A stretch of 64,000 nt of DNA from NCBI GenBank assembly GCA_910585625.1, contig CAJUFQ010000005.1, positions 1 to 64,000 on the forward strand, written 5' to 3'. This document shows positions 34,295 through 43,965 of the stretch, piece by piece. The translations under genes and the position numbers were made by a program. How positions within the stretch are numbered: position 1 is the stretch's first letter; every line of letters starts with the position of its first letter. The notes under the pieces were generated by a model. That model had not been told where the DNA came from, did not search any database, and worked only from the letters and a program-made list of their open reading frames with translations. This DNA is from an uncultured Lachnospiraceae bacterium. Its GTDB lineage: Bacteria > Bacillota > Clostridia > Lachnospirales > Lachnospiraceae.

Positions 34295-35071
34295 TCAGGC
34301 AAGTTCTCCAATCCAGTCTAATTGTTTGTTTGGTATTTCTTTGAGGTTTACCCCGAACCCGGAGTATCCGCTCTGTAAGAGCAGTTCCGCATTTTTGATT
34401 TTGGAAATCCGTTTTACGGAATCCATGAATGCATTGATCTTCATGTCCCAGACTTCGCTGTGGCTGTACTTGAAGCCTTCGCTGTTGACCATGGCGGAAA
34501 CCATGTTCTGCAACGGGAAATGGAATGGCTTGCCTTTGTTCCGTAGGTATTCTTCCCTGGCGTCTTCAATGAGGATTGTTTTTGTCGCCTCATTTGCAGG
34601 GAGTTTCTCATCTTTGTGGATGAAATGCATCTGCCTCAGATAATCTGTGATTACGAGATAGGTGTATTCATCTATGATGATTTCCTCTTCCTGGATGTCG
34701 CCGGCGCAGTTCTTTCGGATGACCTGGCGCAGCAGCGGGGAGCCGTCCTCTTCGCGCTGCGTGGCCTGAAATTTTCTGAAATCCAGGTTCCCGAAGAGGA
34801 TGGAAGTTTTTTCCTTTGGATAGATTGAGAATAGGAAGCCGCAGAACATCTCAAACGGCGTCAGCTTCGTGTAATCGATGCCCATGCTCCACAGCTGCCA
34901 TATCATGGACTGCGGGGTTGCCGTCAGCTGGCAGACCATGGAATAATAGTCCCGTTCCCCATAGCTGCATATTTCATCCAGCGACGGCTGGTGGATTGTG
35001 ATATGCCTTGAAATGGCAAAATCCTCTCCGCGGTATAACTTCAGTTCGTCATTTTCCAAAATTATCACCAA
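34295..35071 (-). CDS. Phage tail-region protein, possible assembly chaperone
   Basis: 258 residues, first gene of the R4 operon and next to the tape measure gene, the place tail-assembly chaperones usually occupy. The sequence (YRGEDFAISRHITIHQP, YSMVCQLTATPQSMIWQLW) has no motif I can name with certainty. It is acidic and helical with no membrane segment. The start ATG follows GATAATT; an AUU-AUG context at 35065-35071 is the only plausible start. The chaperone role is inferred from position only. Confidence 0.6.
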   Translation of the reverse strand: MVIILENDELKLYRGEDFAISRHITIHQPSLDEICSYGERDYYSMVCQLTATPQSMIWQLWSMGIDYTKLTPFEMFCGFLFSIYPKEKTSILFGNLDFRKFQATQREEDGSPLLRQVIRKNCAGDIQEEEIIIDEYTYLVITDYLRQMHFIHKDEKLPANEATKTILIEDAREEYLRNKGKPFHFPLQNMVSAMVNSEGFKYSHSEVWDMKINAFMDSVKRISKIKNAELLLQSGYSGFGVNLKEIPNKQLDWIGELA

Positions 35072-35148
35072 CTTTCTTATTGTAAGCCAAAAGGTGTCAG
35101 ATGCCTGCAGGCCGGCAGCAGGGCAGGGGCTTCGTAGCGGCAGCCCGC

Positions 35149-35211
35149 CCTGCCCTGTGTAACTTTAATTTGTACCCTGGCGTCAGCGTACAGATTGCCT
35201 GCTCATTTCCA
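35149..35211 (-). promoter_or_regulatory. Late promoter/operator motif R4
   Basis: 63-bp motif (TGGAAA, GTACGCTG, CCAGGGTACAAATTAAAG, GGGCAGG end). It lies 78 bases before the tail-region gene at 35071 and 80 bases past the tape measure B stop, so it starts the Tal/Dit/fibre operon. Confidence 0.75.
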
Positions 35212-35291
35212 GAATGACGTCCTTTTCTGCATGAAATCCTTGCTGGCCAGATTAGCGCCGACAGGTTTGCATGAAATCCCCGCTGGCCGAA

Positions 35292-38200
35292 TCAGTGTCG
35301 GTAGAGCCTTGCCCTGCCGATGCCGTTCCCCATCGCGCTGGAGAGTACGGCTTGCGTGATGCATCTTGTGGTCTGCCCATTCTGGCATATTTCTTCCCGG
35401 AGCTGCTGTGCAAAGGCCTGCGGGTCGCTGACGCCGTTCATGGTGATGCCTCCAAGATCGATGCTTATGTTCTGCGTTCCTATGACGTTTTCTGCCGGCG
35501 GCGTCATGGCGGTGGGTTCCTGCAGGGAAGCCAGGGAAACGCCTTGCATCAGCGCGTAGGGGTCGTATACCCCGGCGATGCCGTTGCCTGCCTTACGGAA
35601 GATGGATTCGAGGATTTCATTTTCTGCAAAATACCCGCCGGGGTTTCTGAGTTCCTCTTCTTTTGCAGAATCCTTTAAGTCTTCCAGGGTTTTATTCTTG
35701 TTCTGGATTGACCATTCCAGACTCAATGGCTTTTGTAACGAATCTTTCCCTTCCAATACGTGTTTTTCAATGAGAAAGCCGTTAGAGGGATATTTTGGTT
35801 TTCTTTTCCTGCCGGAAGTTTTCTTGTTTTTTTGCTTTTTCTTGTCTTTCTTTTTAAAGGGGAGTTCCCGCTGGTGCATTTCACCTTCCAGGACTTGATT
35901 TTTGATGTTGCCGGTGTCTGGCGGCGTGGGGACGATGGCTGAATCTGCAACCGTTTTATCAGCGAGGTCGGAATTCGTCTGCAATCCTTTGATGAGGCCT
36001 TCCATCACGGAGCTTAAGCCACCGTCAATGGAGCGGAGGGTCTCGACGATTGCCTCGCTGCCAGATCCCAGTGTTTGGGAAATCCCTTCCAGGATGGCGT
36101 CAGTGTTGTCAAGCTTCCCTTCCAGGAAGGACTCCATGTCTTCATACATCTCGTCCAGCATGGTTTCCGTGTCGGACAGGTACTTGTCGTACTGCGTGTC
36201 CTTTAGGCCCTGCTTTGCGTCTGCAAGCTCCGTCTTGATTTTCTGGATTTTGGCGCGGTTTTCTTCCGTGTCGTCGTTTGCGGCGTATGCGTCCATGCGT
36301 TTCTGCAGGGTGGCAATGTCTTTTACTTTCTGCTCAATGGTGCGCTGGTATTCGTAGGCGTCTTTTTCGGAATGCATGAGTTCCTTATATTTGGAAATGA
36401 GTTCGCTTACTTTTTCAAGCTGTTTGTCATACACTTCCTGCAGGAGGCTTTTTCCCATCTGCAGTTCTTCCTGTGCCATGAGAATCATTTCCTGCTGCGC
36501 ATCTTTCAGTTCGCGCATCCTGGCGATGACGTCGGTATCGCTGCCGTCCAGTTTGCCCTTGCGTATGCGCTTTTCCATCTTTTCGTACTTTTTCTGATAT
36601 TGCTCTGCCTGGGCAAGATAAGAATCGTAGTTGTTTTTGCGGAGGGCGAGGGTCGCGTTCCCATAGTCTGTGAGGCTGCCGCTGTCTTTGGACACAAGTT
36701 CCTCGTCAGCCATACGGTCGATGTAATAGTCTGCCTCGGTGTTCACGCGTTTGAGCGTGTCCATGGCCTCGTCAAACAGATCCCATTTCAGGCTTTGGAG
36801 GGCTTTCTTGTAATTGAGGACAGACTGCGCCGCTTCATCGATGGCGTTGACCGTCCCGTCAATTTCCTGGGTCATCTGATACCACTGGGAAGAGCCTTTC
36901 TTGACTTTCCCGGATAAGGTAAGTTTGTCAAGCTGTTTCTGCAGGGCGTTCCTTTTCTGTATAAGTTTTTTCCGTATGCTTTCTGCGTTGGTAATCTGGG
37001 AATTATATAGTTTCTGGTTGTATTTCTTTTTGCCTCCGGCTTCGTTTATCCCTATCCGGGCGTTAAGGGACGTCTCCTTTTGTGTATTGTTATAGATTTT
37101 GTTGTCCCATTTGCCTGAATTGTTTGAGAATTTCTCAAGCCATAGGTCGGCAATGTCCGTCTTGGAAGTCTGGGCGAATAGAGCGGCGGCTTCCTTGTCT
37201 GCCAGGAACGCGTCCATATAAGCGTTGTACTTAGCGCAGGCGGCGAGGAGCTTGCCGTTATCGCTTAACTTTCCGGCTGCTTTGAGGAGGCTGCCGGGAA
37301 GTTTCTTCCCGGATTTTACGTGTGACCTGATTTTTTTCAGCAGCGTCTTGTTGTCAGCTGTCTGCTTAAATTTGTTCAGGACATTGGAGGCGTTTCGGAC
37401 GCTCTTTTTGTCGTCGGCCACGGCTGCTTTGTAGGCGTCCTTCTGCTGGTTTATGTTGGCGATTTTGGCGTCGATAAGGGTGTTCTTCTTTTTCGCTTTT
37501 ATGGTGTTGCCCATCTGCGCGTCCAGGAATTCGATGTTTGAATCATTCTTGGCGGTTTTCTTTTCTGCCTTTTGGGCGGCAAGGGCAGCGGCTTCCTTTG
37601 CCGTCTCAAATATGTTGGCTTTTAAGTCAATGACGGATTTGTTATTGGAGTCAATCCTTTCCTGGTATTCTTCCCAGGCTTCGGAGCCTTCAGAGACGGT
37701 TTTCTTAAGCTTCTCAAGTTCCTCGTTCATCGATTTGTAGTAGCCGATCTGCTTTACGCTGGACTTGTTTATCTGGGCGTAGCTTTTTGCAGATGGAGCC
37801 ATGCCCCAGGCTTCCCGGCGTTCCATGTTGGCTTGTGCCCGGTCTTTGGCGCTTTCCGCCGCCGCGTTGCGCTTGTCGTAGTGTGTCAGCATGAGTTCGA
37901 TGCTTTCCCTTGCAAGGGCTTCCTGTTCCGTTTTGAGGTCGGAGACGGCTTTTCCGCACGCAAGGGCTTTCTCATACCATTCCTTGTATTCCCGGATGCG
38001 CTGCTTTATCCCTTCGTCTTTCACGGTCCTGATTTCCGAGTCCCCGTTCTGCACCCAGATGGCGTAGTTTGCCTCCAGCCCGACGCTGTTTGCCTTGTCC
38101 ATGTACTTGGCCTTGGCCTGCTCTTGGGCGTTGATTTCCTCCGTAATGGCAGAAAGTGCGGCTGCGTAAGTTTTGCCCCGGTCTGTGAAGGAGCGGAAGG

Positions 38201-41200
38201 CTTCTTTTGCCGCGGTTTTGACGTCCTCTAACCTGGATTTGATGCGGGATAGGGCAGTCTCGATGAAGTCAAAATCTTCCGGCGTTTCGGTCTTTTCGGG
38301 GGCGGGAGAGGAGGCGGCTGAGCCACCGGAGCCACTGCCAATATCAGTCGGGATGCTAGCAGCCTTGGCAGCTTTGTCCATTATGTTTAGGAAAGCTGCT
38401 TCCGGGGTAAGTTCCTCATAGGGATTTTTGGCATCTTTGTTAGTTAAAGACGCGGCAAACTCGGCAGCTAACCCGACGCCGCAGAATGCAGTTATCAGCT
38501 GTTTGAGTTGGGCTACTTTGTCTTTAGAGTTTAAGTTTTGTTCTGAGAATATCCTTTCTGACGCGATGCATTTAGCGATGGAACATCTGACTGCTTCGGA
38601 TGCGTTAGCCTCCGTCAGAAGGTCTGCGGCGCTGTTTATCGTCTTTGCATTCACGTCGTCTTTGGTGAGAGCGAGGGCTTTCAGGCTTAATTCATGGATC
38701 TGGCATTTTTCCATGAGGCTCTGCTGCACAAGTTCTTCTGCGTTGTCTATGTTCATTGCCTGCAGCTGGCTGACATAATAGCCCTGGTTTGCCTCCGTGA
38801 GGTTTGCAAGGAAGTTGCTGCTCTTCATGTAGGCGGTGGCGAGCTTATTGGTGGCATCCTGGATTTCTTCGGTGGAAGAGGAGGCATTGCCGAGGACGGA
38901 GACGTAGTTGTCCCACTCTGCGGTCTGTGCCTTTAGCCCGGCATCCATGCCAGAGAACGTTGCTGCGCTGATGGCAGAGTCTGGATTCTGCTGTTTGGCC
39001 TGGAGATTCGCGGACAGCCCGGATATGCCTCTCTCCATGGAGGATAGCTGGTCTGTGGATGAGACAAGCGCGTTGATTTCGCTTACGATATCTTTGATTT
39101 CGTCCGTATCGTTTGGATTCAGTCCGAGCCGGGCGAGGAAGGATTCTGAGCCGTGGACGCTGAGGAAAGCTTCGGACGTCAGCTGCCCGGCCTTTGCGAG
39201 GGAGAGGTAGCTGTCTTTGAGCGAACTGGCGGAAACATCTTCCATGCTCGCGGTGTTCGTCCAGGCATCTGGGTTGTCGAGGGAGGCCCAGGCTTTGGAG
39301 AAGGAAGTTGTATCACGTGTGGCTTCTTTGTACCTTTTGGCAGCGTCGGCGGCATCGCTGGCCTCAGCTGCCACTTTATTCCAGGAATCAATTTCTTCGG
39401 TAGTATCAATGCCAAGCTCTGTAAATGTATCTTCTGTGCTGGATTTGGGGGTTCCGAACTTTTCAGACGCATCTTTTATCGCAGCGTCGTATTGGGCGGC
39501 GAGTTTCTCATCGGCCTCAAATCCCAGGTTCAGGCGTATCGTTTCGCTGTCCATCCCCAGTTTTTCCGCAATCTGTCTGGTGAATTGGTCAATGCTGGAC
39601 TGGTTCGTTTCCGACAGATCGTCTGGGTTCAGTGCAAGCAGCCTGTTAAAGGCCTTTCCCACGGATTCCCGGCCGGAATCGTCCAGCTTCGTTAGCGGCA
39701 GAAGGATGTATTCAAATACCCATTCGTATGCGCCTCCCGTCTTTTCCATTTCGTATGCGATGTCGGAGTCGAGGCCGGAGACTATGTCGGCCGCGAGATC
39801 TTGTATCTCTTTTCCGAACGGCCCTTCCCCAAGGGATTGGAAGGTACTCTTTGATTTCATTGCCGCTGTCAGGGACGGGAGGAAGTCTTTCCAGGCCAGC
39901 TCTGCGTCCTGTTTCTTCGCAGCCTGTTCGTGGAACAGGTCGCCAATCTGTTCTCCGATGAGGCCTACCGTGCTTCCGGCCTGCGTCTTGATTCTATCCT
40001 GCAGCTGCTGCTGTTCCTCCGGGGTCAGCAGGAAGGTACTTAGGTAGAAGTCGAATCCTCCGCGGCTGTCTACCTCCATGAGCTTCCCGGGGTCTAAGGC
40101 GTCGGCAAGCTGCAGCTTGCGGTCTGTGCTGAGCGATTCGTAGAATTCTTGCATTGCTGCGTAAATCGCGTTGTAATATGCAGAGTCTGCTTTTTGTGAG
40201 AAATCGCCGGATACCCGGATGCCTTCTGACAGGTCGGACTGCCCTTCCATCAGCTTTCTTATGTTGTCCAGAGCTTCCTGTGACTCGTTGTATAGGGCGG
40301 CGTCTGCTTCAGCGTCTTTCATTCTTACGGACACGCCTGCAAATAAAGCGCCAAGGTCTTTGGAAATCTCGTAGCTGTTCAGTTCTTCCTCTGTTTCCAG
40401 CAGCTTTGCCAGCTCTTCGGAAGCCGTGCGTCCATCCTGCCCGAGCGAGAGGATAGCGTTCCCGTTCTCGTCCAGCGCGGTCCGGAGCGTGGGGAAGGCT
40501 TCTGCCAGCTGATTGGTGATGTCCAGGTAGGATTTGTAGTCTTCGTCTGAAAGAGAGAGATTGGCGTTGGTGGAGGTGTCGACGCCTCCAGACAGCTTCT
40601 CGTATTGCGCCCCAAGCTCCCGGGCGGCGTCTTTATGGGACTTGTAGCTGCTGTTGAGTCCATCGACCCTGGACTGTGCCTCGCTGGCCTTCTCAAGTGC
40701 AATCTCATCGGCATGGATCCAGCTGTCCATGGCGTTGGCGACAAGCTGTATCCCCTCTGCGACGGCCGTGAACAGGGCCATGTTGCCGATAGCCGCAAGC
40801 GACCGAAACGCCATGCTTCCGGCCTTGGCTGAGAAAGTCTGCGCCATAAGGGCCTCATTTTGGGCGAGGGCGGAGCTGCGGGCGGCCTGGTTGGCCCTGA
40901 CCATGTCCTCCTGCGTCCGGATCTGCCCCTGCGTCTGCTGCCCCCACTTGGCAATCCATCTTTGGTTCTCGTCTAATCCGTCGGAATAGTCCGTCCAGGA
41001 TATGATATTGTCTTGGACCAGCTTGTCCATAATATTCAATTCTTTTATCCATTTATCGAAGTCGAAAGTCCTTTCATCTATTTTAGGGTATAATGCATCG
41101 ACGTTTTTCAGCTTCGGCTGTATGGATTCTTTGCTGGGGTACAGCCGCCTGAAGATGCTGGCGGGATTAGCCAGGCCATCGGCTGACTGGGAATCCCTGC

Positions 41201-41381
41201 CCAGGCCATCCAGCCTCCCGGCGATGGCAGCCCCAATCTCATCGAAGGAACGCCCGAACATCCCCCATCTGGAGCTTGCCTTGTCCATGCCGCTGCGGAA
41301 CGTCTTGAATACCGTACTGTAGCCTGCTGGATGCAGGAAAAGCCATATGCAGCGGGAGGTATGCGCTAAGGCTGTGGACAC
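35292..41381 (-). CDS. Tape measure protein B, large C-terminal part
   Basis: A frame of up to 2029 codons, paralogous to the one at 11179-17007 (shared DFIETALSRI, SFTDR, KANSVGLE and KRVNTEADYY landmarks) but well diverged. It has a hydrophobic stretch near the N-terminus (AGSMAFRSLAAIGNMALFTAVAEG), very long coiled coils and a C-terminal tail-type domain (QNISIDLGGITMNG). No in-frame start has a ribosome site. Codons before GTATTC at 41307 belong to the intervening sequence. I expect real expression to need joining to the core at 42404-43543. Confidence 0.8.
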   Translation of the reverse strand: MSTALAHTSRCIWLFLHPAGYSTVFKTFRSGMDKASSRWGMFGRSFDEIGAAIAGRLDGLGRDSQSADGLANPASIFRRLYPSKESIQPKLKNVDALYPKIDERTFDFDKWIKELNIMDKLVQDNIISWTDYSDGLDENQRWIAKWGQQTQGQIRTQEDMVRANQAARSSALAQNEALMAQTFSAKAGSMAFRSLAAIGNMALFTAVAEGIQLVANAMDSWIHADEIALEKASEAQSRVDGLNSSYKSHKDAARELGAQYEKLSGGVDTSTNANLSLSDEDYKSYLDITNQLAEAFPTLRTALDENGNAILSLGQDGRTASEELAKLLETEEELNSYEISKDLGALFAGVSVRMKDAEADAALYNESQEALDNIRKLMEGQSDLSEGIRVSGDFSQKADSAYYNAIYAAMQEFYESLSTDRKLQLADALDPGKLMEVDSRGGFDFYLSTFLLTPEEQQQLQDRIKTQAGSTVGLIGEQIGDLFHEQAAKKQDAELAWKDFLPSLTAAMKSKSTFQSLGEGPFGKEIQDLAADIVSGLDSDIAYEMEKTGGAYEWVFEYILLPLTKLDDSGRESVGKAFNRLLALNPDDLSETNQSSIDQFTRQIAEKLGMDSETIRLNLGFEADEKLAAQYDAAIKDASEKFGTPKSSTEDTFTELGIDTTEEIDSWNKVAAEASDAADAAKRYKEATRDTTSFSKAWASLDNPDAWTNTASMEDVSASSLKDSYLSLAKAGQLTSEAFLSVHGSESFLARLGLNPNDTDEIKDIVSEINALVSSTDQLSSMERGISGLSANLQAKQQNPDSAISAATFSGMDAGLKAQTAEWDNYVSVLGNASSSTEEIQDATNKLATAYMKSSNFLANLTEANQGYYVSQLQAMNIDNAEELVQQSLMEKCQIHELSLKALALTKDDVNAKTINSAADLLTEANASEAVRCSIAKCIASERIFSEQNLNSKDKVAQLKQLITAFCGVGLAAEFAASLTNKDAKNPYEELTPEAAFLNIMDKAAKAASIPTDIGSGSGGSAASSPAPEKTETPEDFDFIETALSRIKSRLEDVKTAAKEAFRSFTDRGKTYAAALSAITEEINAQEQAKAKYMDKANSVGLEANYAIWVQNGDSEIRTVKDEGIKQRIREYKEWYEKALACGKAVSDLKTEQEALARESIELMLTHYDKRNAAAESAKDRAQANMERREAWGMAPSAKSYAQINKSSVKQIGYYKSMNEELEKLKKTVSEGSEAWEEYQERIDSNNKSVIDLKANIFETAKEAAALAAQKAEKKTAKNDSNIEFLDAQMGNTIKAKKKNTLIDAKIANINQQKDAYKAAVADDKKSVRNASNVLNKFKQTADNKTLLKKIRSHVKSGKKLPGSLLKAAGKLSDNGKLLAACAKYNAYMDAFLADKEAAALFAQTSKTDIADLWLEKFSNNSGKWDNKIYNNTQKETSLNARIGINEAGGKKKYNQKLYNSQITNAESIRKKLIQKRNALQKQLDKLTLSGKVKKGSSQWYQMTQEIDGTVNAIDEAAQSVLNYKKALQSLKWDLFDEAMDTLKRVNTEADYYIDRMADEELVSKDSGSLTDYGNATLALRKNNYDSYLAQAEQYQKKYEKMEKRIRKGKLDGSDTDVIARMRELKDAQQEMILMAQEELQMGKSLLQEVYDKQLEKVSELISKYKELMHSEKDAYEYQRTIEQKVKDIATLQKRMDAYAANDDTEENRAKIQKIKTELADAKQGLKDTQYDKYLSDTETMLDEMYEDMESFLEGKLDNTDAILEGISQTLGSGSEAIVETLRSIDGGLSSVMEGLIKGLQTNSDLADKTVADSAIVPTPPDTGNIKNQVLEGEMHQRELPFKKKDKKKQKNKKTSGRKRKPKYPSNGFLIEKHVLEGKDSLQKPLSLEWSIQNKNKTLEDLKDSAKEEELRNPGGYFAENEILESIFRKAGNGIAGVYDPYALMQGVSLASLQEPTAMTPPAENVIGTQNISIDLGGITMNGVSDPQAFAQQLREEICQNGQTTRCITQAVLSSAMGNGIGRARLYRH

Positions 41382-41403
41382 CCCGGCTATTCTGTGGTAG
41401 AAT
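41375..41403 (+). promoter_or_regulatory. Promoter of zinc-ribbon gene B
   Basis: TGGACA, 17 bases, TAGAAT. The same element is present in the duplicate copy at about 44034-44062. Confidence 0.55.
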
Positions 41404-41437
41404 GAACCTGAAAAAACAAGAGGAGGAGAGGGCTATA

Positions 41438-41896
41438 ATGAGAATGCATTACTGTAAGAAATGTGGGAGGGTTGTCTTGAACAGTGAGGACGTCGATCCT
41501 CATTACTGTGATTACTGCCAGTCTGTCACGTATCCGGTGCCGGAGAAATATATGTATGAGGGCCATTCGACTATAATCCTTAACGATCAGAAACAGCTCC
41601 TGAGGGAGGAGCTGGTCATGACGTCCCCGGAGTTTGACGAATACCTCTACAGCCATCGGGACAGTGATCTGGCGGCGCGGAGGGCCCAGCTGGAGGCCCA
41701 GCTTGCCTATGGGAAGGCGGTATTGGAAGGCCGTGACAGGGGCAACCGCTTTGGCATCGAATGCCCGTACTGCCATGCCACGAACATACGCAAGATTTCG
41801 TTCCTGGGCAGGGCGGCGTCTGCCGGCCTGTTCGGCCTGGGCAGCAATAAGCTTGGCAAGCAGTGGCACTGCGACAGGTGCGGCAGCGACTTCTGA
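41438..41896 (+). CDS. Zinc-ribbon protein B
   Basis: 152 residues with an N-terminal ribbon (YCKKCGRVVL...HYCDYCQSV) and a C-terminal ribbon (CPYCHATNIRKISFLG...KQWHCDRCGSDF) flanking a helical segment. ATG 41438 is preceded by AGGAGGAGAGG. It differs from copy C at only a few residues (Leu/Met, Ala/Val and Leu/Ile in the C-terminal part). It is antisense to the split tape measure gene. No catalytic residues are seen. Confidence 0.75.
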   Translation: MRMHYCKKCGRVVLNSEDVDPHYCDYCQSVTYPVPEKYMYEGHSTIILNDQKQLLREELVMTSPEFDEYLYSHRDSDLAARRAQLEAQLAYGKAVLEGRDRGNRFGIECPYCHATNIRKISFLGRAASAGLFGLGSNKLGKQWHCDRCGSDF

Positions 41897-41976
41897 CGGG
41901 GCTGCCGCGCCCCTGGTTTCCAGTCTCTGGGATTGCCATATTCTAAAGTTAGTCTGTCCTGGAGTACGGAGGGGAG

Positions 41977-42007
41977 GGCGTGCCGCCGTTATGGCGGCGC
42001 GCCTTTC
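41977..42007 (+). terminator. Terminator of zinc-ribbon gene B
   Basis: GGCGTGCCGCC/GGCGGCGCGCC around GTTAT, followed by TTTCC. Placed 80 bases past the stop. Confidence 0.65.
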
Positions 42008-42046
42008 CCTTTGTTTTGAGGACAGCTTCCACATTTCTGTTCTTTT

Positions 42047-42442
42047 GCCATTTCCACAATGCATGGGCAGGGGGGCAAGGCCCTGCATTTGCGCAGCCGT
42101 CTCACGGGCTGCCCTGCCATGCCAGGCAGTACCGAGCGCATCTTCAGCGGGCATCGTTGCATATGGCCCGCTGTGGGAGTTGTCGCTTCTGTGAGGGCTT
42201 GCCTCAGACTCTCTGAGGCCTGTCCCTGCGGATTCATCGAGCGTCACGTTGTTACGACCCGCGCCGCGTCGCCGCGGCGGGGGAGTAGTGATACGCTGCC
42301 ATTACGCAGCCGTTGTACTTTGTTCCCGCATATTGTCCCTGTTGTTTATTTACCCTGTGTATCGCACATTCGGCGGCATGGAGACTCCGGTATCCCGGAG
42401 GACTCATGCCGCTGTCGGCATATCCATTGGGGAATACGTTCC
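42047..42442 (-). repeat. 395-bp hairpin-rich repeat, copy B
   Basis: Second copy of the structured block, about 99% identical to 17897-18291. Differences cluster at the two ends: the stretch next to the tape measure core (TCCATTG versus TTTTCCG) and the first ten bases. Confidence 0.7.
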
Positions 42443-43543
42443 TTCCCTACCGACGTCTTTGAGTGAGGCGAGCAGGCCCGCCCCGAGGCCGAGCGAGCCG
42501 AGGGGGCCGAGGGCCTCCGTGATCCCGGCGGTGGCGGAGAGGACGCCGTCCAGGGCGTCCAGGACGGAACTTACAGCGGCAGGGTCCGCGATGTTGCCGA
42601 GGGCCTCCTCCCATGTGCCGGAAAGGCGGCTCATGGAGGCTTCCCAGGAATCTGCCGCCAGCCCGGCCTGGGCTGACAGGGAGCCGACGCCTCCCGCGTA
42701 GTCCCCGAGCATCTTCTCGTAAGCGCCGTAGTTGCTTAAGAGGGCGTCCAGGGCTTCTGCCTGGGAGCCGCCTAAGGCCTCCGGCAGGCCGGAACGCCTG
42801 GGGTCATCCGGCCCGAGCGTGGAATACGCTTCCGACAGTTCCCCCAGCACGTCCATGGGGCTGCGCAGGGCAATGGCCCCGTCCCGTGTCTCTTCCAGCG
42901 ACACGCCGAGCGAGCGGCAGGCGGCCTCGAATTCCCGGATCCCTTCCGCGCTGACGCCTTCCCCCTCGTCAGCAACTTGGCGGATGTTCAGCAGGATGCC
43001 TTCCAGGGAATCGGCGGCTTCCTGCCCGCCCTGCCCGGCGGCGGAGGCGATCGTGCCGAGCGCGGCGGCGGCCTCGTCCGCCCCAAGGCCCAGGGATGCT
43101 GCCAGCGGGCCTGCGAGTGACATGGCCTCCGTGAGTTCCGACAGACCGATGGCGTTGCGGCTGCTGACGGCGGCCGTGCCGTCGAGCAGCTCTGCCAGCC
43201 TGGCGACGGAGCCGCCTAGCTGGAATGCCCTGTCCGTGGCGGCGATGTACTGCCCGGCAAGCTCCGCGGCCATGCCGCCTGCGCCCTGTAGCGCGAGGGA
43301 CAGCCTGGCGATTTCCTCCGCGTCGTCCCCGTAGCCGTAGCGGTAAGCGTCGCGGACGGCAGCCAGGTAGTCCGCCGCCTCCCTGCCATAGGCGTCTGCC
43401 GCCTCATAGGCCCGGCTGCGGATTCGTTCCAAATCAGGGCCTGCCAGCAGGCCGCCCTCCCTCCGGATGCCATCCAGGAGGGCGCTGATTTCCTTAAGCC
43501 CGGAGATGGCCTCCAGGATTCTTTGTATCAGATATCCCTTCAT
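42404..43543 (-). CDS. Tape measure protein B, N-terminal core module
   Basis: 379 residues, about 80% identical to the core at 18253-19395, with the same landmarks (GLGADEAAAALGTIASAAGQ, ASMSRLSGTWEE, GLGAGLLASLKDVGRE). Start ATG 43543 has GGAAGGGGCAGCG upstream and overlaps the 49-residue gene by 4 bases. The last codons after VGRE read into the intervening sequence and end in a TGA inside the first hairpin. Confidence 0.85.
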   Translation of the reverse strand: MKGYLIQRILEAISGLKEISALLDGIRREGGLLAGPDLERIRSRAYEAADAYGREAADYLAAVRDAYRYGYGDDAEEIARLSLALQGAGGMAAELAGQYIAATDRAFQLGGSVARLAELLDGTAAVSSRNAIGLSELTEAMSLAGPLAASLGLGADEAAAALGTIASAAGQGGQEAADSLEGILLNIRQVADEGEGVSAEGIREFEAACRSLGVSLEETRDGAIALRSPMDVLGELSEAYSTLGPDDPRRSGLPEALGGSQAEALDALLSNYGAYEKMLGDYAGGVGSLSAQAGLAADSWEASMSRLSGTWEEALGNIADPAAVSSVLDALDGVLSATAGITEALGPLGSLGLGAGLLASLKDVGREGTYSPMDMPTAA

Positions 43544-43689
43544 CGCTGCCCCTCCTTCCCTTTCCCCGGGGCGTCTTCTCCCGGCTGTGCGGCAGGCCCC
43601 AGGAGCAGCTGCTCCATGAGCTGCCAGAATGCGAGCCTGCATTTGGTTTGCGTTTTCTTGACTATGAGCCATCTGATGATCGTGACCAT
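43540..43689 (-). CDS. 49-residue protein coupled to the tape measure core, copy B
   Basis: Begins MVTIIRWLIVKKTQTKCR, with AAAGGAGGAAACACTT before the ATG. Its stop overlaps the core ATG. Conservation with the 19392-19541 copy is highest in the first 32 residues, while the Gly/Lys-rich tail varies. Confidence 0.7.
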   Translation of the reverse strand: MVTIIRWLIVKKTQTKCRLAFWQLMEQLLLGPAAQPGEDAPGKGKEGQR

Positions 43690-43844
43690 AAGTGTTTCCT
43701 CCTTTTCTCTGCCCGGCTGCAAGGGTGCGGCTATATGCCGGCATCCTGGGCCGGGGCTTTTCTGAGCTGTTTTGTGGTGTTTTGCTTTGTGTTGCCGTGC
43801 TGCCTGTACGGCGGGCAGGGGCGGATGCAGCAGCGTGGGACGCC

Positions 43845-43907
43845 CCTATCCTATGCAGCTTAAAAATGTACCCTGGGGGCAGGGTACAAATGGGGCCTTG
43901 GTTTCCG
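43845..43907 (-). promoter_or_regulatory. Late promoter/operator motif R5
   Basis: 63-bp motif (CGGAAA, ATTTGTACCCTG, CCAGGGTACATTTTTAAGC, TGCATAGGATAGG), 156 bases upstream of the 49-residue gene of module B. There is no leftward gene ending next to it. Confidence 0.75.
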
Positions 43908-43965
43908 GCTGGGAGGGGATTTCTGTAGGTTTCTGCCTGGAAATGAGGGCTACAAGCATTATATT

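Larger units (their letters stand above)
41307..41906 (+). repeat. 600-bp direct repeat, left copy
   Basis: Covers the GAATACCGTACTGTA border, promoter, zinc-ribbon gene B and 10 bases beyond its stop. It is nearly identical to 43966-44565, 2.66 kb away in the same orientation. Recombination between them would remove the core module, the 49-residue gene and motif R5. Confidence 0.9.
41313..42431 (-). other. Intervening sequence B inside the tape measure gene
   Basis: About 1.12 kb between the second core module and its C-terminal frame, bordered on both sides by GAATAC (41307-41312 and 42432-42437, plus strand). It contains zinc-ribbon gene B in antisense, a terminator and the second copy of the 395-bp structured block. 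Insertion is at the same codon as in tape measure A. Confidence 0.55.

Noticed and set aside
17897..42442. CRISPR array from the repeated hairpins
   Set aside because: There are only two long copies far apart, no regularly spaced short repeats and no cas genes.
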